NCBI GenBank assembly: GCA_024653225.1
Contig: JANLGA010000036.1
Location: 7,278-15,435 of the forward strand
DNA from: Bacillota bacterium
GTDB taxonomy: Bacteria; Bacillota; Sulfobacillia; JABLXB01
Length of the DNA stretch: 8,158 nucleotides
Direction of reading: 5' to 3'
A model generated the notes under the pieces. It did not search any database. It saw only the letters and a program-made list of their open reading frames with translations, and had not been told where the DNA came from. The translations under genes and the position numbers were made by a program. Each line of letters begins with the position of its first letter. Position 1 is the first letter of the stretch. Shown in pieces: positions 1 to 4,854 of the stretch.

Positions 1-63
1 GCGAGACCGCATTCCCGGTCCCGCCCCGTTACCTGCCGACCGCTCGACGCCCGAGCCCCCCGC
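1..63. other. Short downstream flank, no gene supported
   Basis: These 63 bases follow the stop of the 171-residue gene on the minus strand. They are GC-rich and show no terminator with a U-tract. A minus-strand ATG at 12-10 could begin a further gene of the same operon, but only four codons are visible, so nothing can be called. Confidence 0.3.
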
Positions 64-579
64 TTACTTCCTGGCCCACACCTTCAACGGCGGAGTCCAC
101 AGGGAACCGACCGCCGCCCCGAGCCCCTTCCTCATGCCCACGTCCGCCTCCTCGACAACCTCGACATCCATGAAGCAGGCCGAGGATTCCTGGTCGAGTC
201 CGGCTATCTCGCCGAGCACTCTCGGCAGGATCTCGGTCACCCTGGCCACGATGGAATCCAGCGCCGCCGTCCGGCACGTCACAGTCAGGATCAGGACGGC
301 CGGATGGGAGGCGGCGCCCTCGTCGCCGCCCTCCAGACCCAGGAGGTGCGCTTCCTGAATCCGCTGGTCCAACGCGGCCACCGAAGCCGCGATATTTCCC
401 GCGACCGCGTACGAGAGGTAACCCATCGCCCACTCGTCGCGAGCCGCCAATCTCGCCTGCAGGGCCGCGCCGCTCGCGCAGCCGGACTTCTGCCTCGCAT
501 ACTCCATGGCCTTGCAGACTGCATCCCTCACGGTGTCTTCGACGCTGACAGGTACCACGTTCTCCAAAGGAATCGCCAT
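64..579 (-). CDS. Hypothetical protein, 171 aa, translationally coupled to glutamate dehydrogenase
   Basis: I do not recognise this family. The frame is open further upstream inside the dehydrogenase gene, but the start at 579 (MAIPLENVV) is chosen because GGGGAGG lies 6 bases before its ATG. An ATG at 585 overlaps the dehydrogenase stop as ATGA but has no spacing to that site. The gap to the dehydrogenase stop is only 2 bases, so the two are almost certainly one operon with coupled translation. The protein has no signal peptide or membrane segment and is probably cytosolic. Residues 11-80 look mostly helical. Residues about 94-145 read as strand (VLILTVTCR), long helix (TAALDSIVARVTEILPRV), strand (CFMDVEVVEE), a beta-alpha-beta order of the kind seen in small regulatory or ligand-binding folds. 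That fold suggestion is inference only. The C-terminus is basic and aromatic (WTPPLKVWARK). A role tied to the dehydrogenase, as modulator or partner, is plausible but unproven. Confidence 0.8.
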   Translation of the reverse strand: MAIPLENVVPVSVEDTVRDAVCKAMEYARQKSGCASGAALQARLAARDEWAMGYLSYAVAGNIAASVAALDQRIQEAHLLGLEGGDEGAASHPAVLILTVTCRTAALDSIVARVTEILPRVLGEIAGLDQESSACFMDVEVVEEADVGMRKGLGAAVGSLWTPPLKVWARK

Positions 580-581
580 AT

Positions 582-1856
582 TCATCCTCCCCGTCGTGGA
601 ATTGACGAGAATCGCGCGGCGGCGGCCTCCGCGACTCTCGAGATCGCCAGCATGTACGCCGCGGTACGAAGCGAACAACCCTCCCGCGCGGCGGTGTTCC
701 ACACCTCGTCGCACGCCTTCGTCATGAGAGCATCCAGCCGAGCCATCACGTCGTCCATTGACCACTGAAGGCATTGCAGGTTCTGGACCCATTCGAAGTA
801 CGAGACGACCACACCGCCCGCGTTCGCGACTATGTCCGGCACCACCGTTATCCCGTGCCCGGCAAGGATCTCGTCGGCGGCGAATTCGGTGGGCCCGTTC
901 GCGCCTTCAACGATGATGCGGGCCTTCACCGCCCCGGCGTTATCGGCTGTGATCTGCCCCTCCAAGGCGGCCGGGACCAGCACGTCCACGTCCAGCGTCA
1001 AGATGTCCGCGCGCGGAATCTCGCACATCCCTTCGCACTCGTACCCCTGCAGCAGCCCGGCCCCCGCGCCCGAGACGTGCTCGGTCAGCAACGAGACGTC
1101 GAATCCCTCTTCGCGGAAGAGGGCGCACGAGACGTCGCTCACCGCGACCACCTTGCATCCGGCGTCGTGGAGAAACTTCGCCGCCCACGAACCCACTTTG
1201 CCGAATCCCTGCACGGCAACGGTTCTGCCGACCGGGTCCATTCCCAACCTCCGCAGCGCGTGCAGCGCCGCGGTGGCTACACCGCGCCCGGTGGCTTCCC
1301 TGCGACCCCGCGACCCGCCGAGCACCAGCGGCTTCCCGGTGACGCTGGCCCGGGACCACAACGCCCCCCTCTCGGACCTCTCGTCAACGATCCACGACAT
1401 GACGGTCTCGTCGGTGTTGACATCCGGAGCGGGAATGTCCACCTGCGGGCCGAACAGCGGGTCCATCATGTTCACGTATCCCCTGGTGAGCCGCTCGAGT
1501 TCCCGCTTCGACAGCGCCTTTGGGTCGCAGCATATGCCCCCCTTGGCGCCGCCGTACGGAATGTCCACGACCGCGCACTTCCAGGTCATCAGGGCCGCTA
1601 GTGCCCTGACTTCTTCGAGGTCGACCCCGGTGTCGTACCTGATCCCGCCCTTGTACGGGCCCCGCGCGCTGGAATGCTGGACGCGATAGCCCCGAAAAGT
1701 CGCAAGCCCGCCGTCGTCCATGGCCACCGGAATGGTGACGGCGATCTCTCTCTCGGGCGACCCGATCAGCGCACGAACGCCCGGGTCCAGGTTGAGCTTC
1801 GAGGCCGCCTGCTCGAAAACGGATGTCACCGTGTCAAGTAGTGATGTCCCTGCCAA
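582..1856 (-). CDS. gdhA: Glutamate dehydrogenase (Glu/Leu/Phe/Val dehydrogenase family)
   Basis: Catalyses reversible oxidative deamination of glutamate to 2-oxoglutarate and ammonia with NAD(P), in the cytosol, normally as a hexamer. Counting from a GTG at 1865, the family landmarks are in order: substrate-binding RGPYKGGIRY (69-77), TWKCAVVDIPYGGAKGG with the catalytic-type lysine K108, PAPDVNTD with D148, the Rossmann glycine motif GFGKVG (220-225), GANGPT (321-326), and PDIVANAGG followed by SYFEWVQN (343-362). The length of about 424 residues is normal for small bacterial GDHs. I place the start at TTG 1856 because GAGGTGA lies exactly 5 bases upstream; the GTG at 1865 sits inside that site with no spacing. 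The dehydrogenase call is firm. Leucine or other amino-acid specificity cannot be fully excluded by eye, but the K-rich substrate motifs and the WVQN stretch favour glutamate. Coenzyme preference is not determined. It is first in a two-gene unit, behind a repeat-rich intergenic region. Confidence 0.95.
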   Translation of the reverse strand: MAGTSLLDTVTSVFEQAASKLNLDPGVRALIGSPEREIAVTIPVAMDDGGLATFRGYRVQHSSARGPYKGGIRYDTGVDLEEVRALAALMTWKCAVVDIPYGGAKGGICCDPKALSKRELERLTRGYVNMMDPLFGPQVDIPAPDVNTDETVMSWIVDERSERGALWSRASVTGKPLVLGGSRGRREATGRGVATAALHALRRLGMDPVGRTVAVQGFGKVGSWAAKFLHDAGCKVVAVSDVSCALFREEGFDVSLLTEHVSGAGAGLLQGYECEGMCEIPRADILTLDVDVLVPAALEGQITADNAGAVKARIIVEGANGPTEFAADEILAGHGITVVPDIVANAGGVVVSYFEWVQNLQCLQWSMDDVMARLDALMTKACDEVWNTAAREGCSLRTAAYMLAISRVAEAAAARFSSIPRRGG

Positions 1857-2000
1857 GATCGTCACCTCGCCAGATTCCGCAATCCACGTGCGATCCTACC
1901 ACCGCGGACATGAAATCCGCATAAAAAAAGAGCGTACGGTCATGAAAAGATCGTGAAAAATGGTGCGGATTTAACCGTGGATTTGGCTGTGGATTAAGCC
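1857..2000 (-). promoter_or_regulatory. Leader and putative promoter/operator region of the gdh operon
   Basis: This AT-richer non-coding stretch (runs of A/T at 1921-1928 and 1954-1961) separates the response regulator from the dehydrogenase gene and must hold the dehydrogenase promoter. No consensus sigma-A promoter stands out. The best pair on the minus strand is a TTTTCA followed after 17 bases by TACGCT, which is weak. The region contains five copies of a G[CT]GGATT core: three tandem on the plus strand (1965-2000) and two inverted (1913-1920 and 1881-1887). It also carries the GAGGTGA ribosome binding site at 1868-1862. The promoter position is uncertain, but a regulatory role is likely given the repeats. 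Confidence 0.4.
1965..2000 (+). repeat. Three tandem imperfect 12-base repeats, candidate operator
   Basis: Three consecutive 12-base units read gcggatttaacc, gtggatttggct and gtggattaagcc. Each pair agrees at 8 or 9 of 12 positions, and the GGATT core recurs at 1967, 1979 and 1991. Two more cores occur in the opposite orientation: aaatccgc at 1913-1920 and aatccac at 1881-1887. Close to one helical turn per unit is the arrangement OmpR/PhoB-family regulators use for side-by-side dimer binding, and such a regulator is encoded immediately beside it. That link is inference. The third unit also resembles a DnaA box. Confidence 0.6.
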
Positions 2001-2036
2001 CGACCCCGGGCGCGCCCGCGCGGGGGAGTCTTCGGG
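1999..2036 (-). terminator. GC-rich stem-loop after the response regulator, possible terminator
   Basis: On the minus strand, 5 bases after the response regulator stop, CCCGA pairs with TCGGG at the outside. An internal bulge then separates these from CCCC/GGGG and an inner GCGC-GGGC-GCGC hairpin. The stem is followed by CTTAATCC, so the U-tract expected of an intrinsic terminator is missing. The structure could end transcription of the two-component operon or simply insulate the dehydrogenase promoter. Confidence 0.35.
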
Positions 2037-2040
2037 TCCG

Positions 2041-2763
2041 CTACGTCTCCGGCTCATGCCCGGTCGGGAGCGCGAAGCAGTACCCGATCCCGGGGCTGGA
2101 GACTATGATGCGCGGTTCGGACGGGTCCACTTCTATCTTCTTCCTCAAGTGGCGTATATAGGCTCGAAGGTACTCCACCTCGTCCCTGTACTCCGGTCCC
2201 CACACGAGGCTCAGCAGTTCCTCGTGGAGCATCACCTTGCCGGCGTTCACGGCCAGGTGGTACAGCAGGTTGTATTCAGTGTGGGTGAGCCTGATCTCAG
2301 TCGCACCGCGGTAGACTTTCCGCTTGGAGAAGCTGATCCGCAGGTCGTCAACTTCCAGTTCAGCGGGGGCTCCGGACGGATGCTGTGCGCCGGCCCGTTT
2401 CAGGATCGCGCGGACTCGCGCTATGAGTTCGGCCGTACTGAACGGCTTCGTCACGTAGTCGTCCGCTCCGCTCTCGAAACCCTCGATCTTCTCGCGCTCT
2501 CTCGCCCTGGCCGTCAGCATGATGACCGGCACGTCCGAGAACTCCCTGATCCTCCGGCAAAGTGAGTAACCGTCCCCGTCAGGCAACATCACATCCAGCA
2601 CGATGAGGTCCGGCATCTCCTTTTCCACGGCCTTACACCCGTCGCTGGCGTTCAGCGCGTACGCAACCTCGTATCCCACGGACTCGAGGTTTATCTTCAG
2701 GAGCCGCACTATCTTCGGCTCGTCCTCGATTATCAGGATCTTCTTCCTTTCCCCAGACACCAC
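2041..2763 (-). CDS. OmpR/PhoB-family response regulator, KdpE-like
   Basis: A 240-residue two-domain transcription factor. The receiver domain (about 8-122) has the acidic pair E13-D14, phosphoacceptor D57 in LIVLDVMLP, T84 in IMLTA, and K106 in TKPFS, so all phosphotransfer residues are present. The C-terminal winged helix (about 135-232) shows the family pattern: LTHTEYNLLYHLAVNAGKV, LLSLVWGPEY, YLRAYIRHLRKKIE, and GIGYCF. The winged-helix wording is close to KdpE, but no potassium transporter gene is in the window, so I give no symbol. It starts with GTG directly after the kinase stop (TGA then GTG), with a G-rich site about 7 bases upstream, so the pair is cotranscribed and coupled. Phosphorylated by the upstream kinase, it would bind direct repeats. 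The tandem 12-base repeats downstream are a natural candidate target, as inference. Confidence 0.93.
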   Translation of the reverse strand: MVSGERKKILIIEDEPKIVRLLKINLESVGYEVAYALNASDGCKAVEKEMPDLIVLDVMLPDGDGYSLCRRIREFSDVPVIMLTARAREREKIEGFESGADDYVTKPFSTAELIARVRAILKRAGAQHPSGAPAELEVDDLRISFSKRKVYRGATEIRLTHTEYNLLYHLAVNAGKVMLHEELLSLVWGPEYRDEVEYLRAYIRHLRKKIEVDPSEPRIIVSSPGIGYCFALPTGHEPET

Positions 2764-3984
2764 TCAGGAACCCCCCGTTGCGGAAAGAGCGGGGAGGGTG
2801 AAGCGCACGGTGGTGCCCTTTCCCTCGACGCTCTCGGCCCAGATTTCCCCGCCATGCGCCTCCACGATCTGCCTGGCGATGGGAAGACCCAGCCCGATAC
2901 CCCTCACCCTGCCGTGGGGGCTGATCCGGAAGAACTTCTCGAACAGCCTGTTCAGGTGCTCCGCCGGGATCCCCCTGCCCTGGTCCGCGACACTTATGAC
3001 TACACCGTCGGGCCGGACTCGACCGCCGACGACTATCAGCCCCCCGTCCGGGGAGTATTTTATCGCGTTGTCAAGCAGGTTGTATATTACCTGCTCGATC
3101 CTCAACGGGTCGGCCGGCACGACGGGGAAATCGGGCGCAAAGTCCAGCATAAACGTGTGGTTACGGCTTTTGATGCCGAGTTTGGACACCACGTCGGAGA
3201 CGATCTTCGGCAGTCTCACCGCGCTCTTCTCGATGGAGACGTTCGCCGCCTCGAACGCCGTCATGTCCAGGATGTTGGAGGCCATCCTCTCGAGCCTGTC
3301 GCTTTCTTCGCTGATGACCTGCACGAACTCGGTCCTGGTCCTCTCGTCCCAAGTTATGTCTTTCCTCAGTAGGGCCGTCGCACACCCTTTGATCACCGTG
3401 AGAGGGGTCCTGATCTCGTGGGACAAGAAGCCGACCATCTCGGAGCGCGCCATGTTGACCCGTTTCAGCACCCGCTCTTCCATCGCGGCCTCCGAGGCCT
3501 CGAGGGACCGAAGCGCAGTGCACGTGAGCTCGAGCGCATAGGCGGCGGCGACGCGGACATAGCCCGGCATGTCCCCGCGCGATTCGGCCGACAAGCCCAC
3601 GCCGATCGCGCAATCGTAACCCCCGGCGGACGAGGAGGTACAGTAAAGCGACCGCCCGTCGTCGCCCCGCCGCGACAGGTCCCGCCCCGTCCCCAGAACC
3701 TCGTGCGCCAGGTCCCGAATGGCGGCGGCCCACCCGGGCTCCGCCTGTTCGGGGTACTGTGCCGTCTTGACCGCCCATTCGCCCCGGCGTTCCCTCACGA
3801 ACATCGCGCACAGCAGGACCGGCGGGACATTCTCGGCGACGGCGCGGCAGACGCCTCTCAAACACCCCTCGATGTCTCCCCACCTGCTGAGCGCCTCGCA
3901 CATGGCCCCCGCCAACTGCGACATCATCTCCCCGGACGCCCGTGGCGGCATCCCTCGCTCTAAAGCCTCGTGAGTCAGTGACAT
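2764..3984 (-). CDS. Cytoplasmic sensor histidine kinase with GAF-like input region
   Basis: A 406-residue kinase partnered with the response regulator that follows without a gap. Residues 1 to about 160 form a GAF-like input region (VCRAVAENVPPVLLCAMFV, then YDCAIGVGL), followed by a short helical linker. The HisKA H-box SEMVGFLSHEIRTP places the phosphorylated histidine at 189. The HATPase part has N-box DPLRIEQVIYNLLDNAIKYS (N302, N306), G1 box DQGRGIP (D334), F-box LFEKFF (347-352) and G2 box GIGLGL (362-367). No membrane segment is visible, so it probably senses a cytoplasmic signal; the ligand is unknown. The catalytic half resembles the C-terminus of KdpD, but the N-terminal KdpD domains are absent. 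The frame stays open 136 codons upstream into a broken nucleotidyltransferase. The start at ATG 3984 is chosen because GGAGGTG lies 7 bases before it and homology to kinases begins only after it. Confidence 0.92.
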   Translation of the reverse strand: MSLTHEALERGMPPRASGEMMSQLAGAMCEALSRWGDIEGCLRGVCRAVAENVPPVLLCAMFVRERRGEWAVKTAQYPEQAEPGWAAAIRDLAHEVLGTGRDLSRRGDDGRSLYCTSSSAGGYDCAIGVGLSAESRGDMPGYVRVAAAYALELTCTALRSLEASEAAMEERVLKRVNMARSEMVGFLSHEIRTPLTVIKGCATALLRKDITWDERTRTEFVQVISEESDRLERMASNILDMTAFEAANVSIEKSAVRLPKIVSDVVSKLGIKSRNHTFMLDFAPDFPVVPADPLRIEQVIYNLLDNAIKYSPDGGLIVVGGRVRPDGVVISVADQGRGIPAEHLNRLFEKFFRISPHGRVRGIGLGLPIARQIVEAHGGEIWAESVEGKGTTVRFTLPALSATGGS

Positions 3985-4189
3985 GTCCTCCCACCTCCGC
4001 CGGCAGGGTCGGGGCGCGACGCCCGCGCCGACAGGGACCAACAGAATACCCAAGTAGAACTTGTCGCCGAACCGCCGAAATCCTCTCTCCCGGGTCATCA
4101 TCCCGGGCTGGGACTTCCTCCCTCCGGGCCCTGATGGGACCACTTGCGAGACGGCTCTTCGGTCTCCCGGGGGTCGGGTCATTAGTGAC
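3985..4189 (-). promoter_or_regulatory. Non-coding leader of the two-component operon
   Basis: About 200 bases upstream of the kinase with no supported gene. The open frame running through it has low-complexity, Pro/Arg-rich translation without recognisable domains. A hairpin at 4008-4032 (GTC and GGCGC pairing with GCGCC and GAC, with a GG bulge) lies just upstream of the GGAGGTG ribosome binding site. The promoter of the kinase-regulator pair should be here, but no convincing -35/-10 pair is visible. The best is a TATTCT near 4047, which lacks a good partner. Confidence 0.3.
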
Positions 4190-4429
4190 GGGGGTGGGCT
4201 CCAGTACCTCGGTGGGGCCTCCTGGACCCCCCAGCGCTTCCGCGCGGGCATGCCGGAAAATGCGGAGGACGCCATGATGAGGTCAATGTCGCTGTTCGGC
4301 CCAGCGTCGCCCCTTGCGCGGGAGCCGAAGAGGTATCGGTTCTCAGCAGGGATGCCGTAGCGTCCGAGGGTCGCAATGTAGGCCCTCACCACGGTGTCGT
4401 TCTCGATGCTTCTTCAATCTTTCCACCAT
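4190..4429 (-). pseudogene. Broken MNT-type minimal nucleotidyltransferase (MntA-like antitoxin family)
   Basis: One frame reads VRAYIATLGRYGIP, then YLFGSRARGDAGPNSDIDLI, which is the GS-x-D-x-D active-site signature of minimal nucleotidyltransferases (GS at about 4326-4321, DID near 4290-4282), then ASSAFSGMPARKRW. These proteins are usually about 100-140 residues and in HEPN/MNT systems act as the antitoxin or AMP-transferase partner of HepT. The gene is damaged twice. The likely start, ATG 4429 with AGGTGA 5 bases before it, reads MVERLKK and then leaves the conserved frame by one base near 4405. After RKRW, near a run of six C (4227-4232), homology stops in this frame, and a neighbouring frame reads GPTEVLEPTP, like the expected continuation. 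The remaining acidic residue and C-terminus are not found. No intact HepT partner lies beside it. The frame continues into the kinase gene by chance, giving a misleading fused reading. Confidence 0.65.
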
Positions 4430-4434
4430 CTCCC

Positions 4435-4587
4435 TCACCTTCTATAGCTGGTCACGCGCCTGCAAGCGGCTCGTGGCAACCCTGGTAAGGTGATGTCAAT
4501 GACTTCCGCCTCCAAGCTCCGCATCGTGAGATCCACCAGCTTTCACCCATATATGACGGAGTTGAGGCCTCGGTACGACCCGACACC
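4435..4587 (-). pseudogene. Decayed coding remnant ending 5 bases before the nucleotidyltransferase start
   Basis: One minus-strand frame reads GVGSYRGLNSVIYG, an in-frame TGA (4545-4543), then KLVDLTMRSLEAEVIDIT and further to a TGA at 4437-4435. That stop overlaps the ribosome binding site of the broken nucleotidyltransferase, the spacing typical of neighbouring genes in one operon. The protein-like wording and operon spacing suggest the 3' end of a former gene with an internal nonsense or frame change. I do not recognise the family, and by eye it does not match HepT. A chance open frame cannot be excluded. Confidence 0.3.
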
Positions 4588-4854
4588 TATTCGGAAAGGC
4601 GACCCCTGCCAGCGAGGCGAAGTGCCTTGCCACAAGTCGCTCCCAGCGCACCGAGCCGTCGCCCTCACGCCTTGGTACGCAAGCACCTATCTGGGGCAGG
4701 TGTGCTGGCGATTCGCGCTTCCCCTCAAGCACGGCGCCAAGAGAAGAGGAGTGAAGGATCCGTGCGGAAGAAAGTACCCGCTGGCGGCGCGCAGCGCGTC
4801 AACCTCCTGAGCTATCGCCCGCTGAATCGTCAGGAGATCCTGAAGGGCTTTCAT
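4588..4854 (-). pseudogene. Frameshifted 5' part of an unknown gene overlapping the restriction-modification gene end
   Basis: Inside the last codons of the methyltransferase gene, another frame begins at ATG 4854 (or GTG 4860, with GGGGAG 4 bases before it). It reads MKALQDLLTIQRAIAQEV, then DALRAASGYFLPHGS and FTPLLL, a natural-looking protein start with helical heptads. It hits a stop at 4689-4687 after 55 codons. The adjacent frame takes over smoothly from about 4741 as LGAVLEGK, PAHLPQIGACV and RWERLVARHFASLAGVAFP, so FTPLLL-GAVLEGK would be restored by a single inserted base in CTCTT at 4743-4739. This is evidence for one frameshifted gene in the same operon as the methyltransferase. 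The product is unrecognised. It merges downstream into further frame-scrambled sequence with no clear end. Confidence 0.45.

Noticed and set aside
832..1689. Long plus-strand open frame (285 codons) opposite the dehydrogenase gene
   Set aside because: It is fully antisense to a gene with unmistakable family motifs, its translation is low-complexity Ser/Pro/Thr-rich, and long antisense frames are expected at this GC content.
1921..1928. A-run as the U-tract of a terminator on the minus strand
   Set aside because: The bases before it on the minus strand form no GC-rich hairpin of useful length, and it lies upstream of the dehydrogenase gene, where termination would make sense only for an attenuator I cannot support.
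1999..2036. Strong intrinsic terminator after the response regulator
   Set aside because: The stem is strong but there is no U-tract on either strand, so it is listed only as a possible terminator.
2603..3541. Plus-strand open frame (312 codons) opposite the two-component genes
   Set aside because: It spans two well-supported minus-strand genes, has no domain-like pattern and no convincing ribosome binding site.
3161..3994. Minus-strand frame of 277 codons within the kinase gene
   Set aside because: It is an Arg/Gly-rich shifted reading of the kinase, whose own frame has all the HisKA and HATPase boxes.
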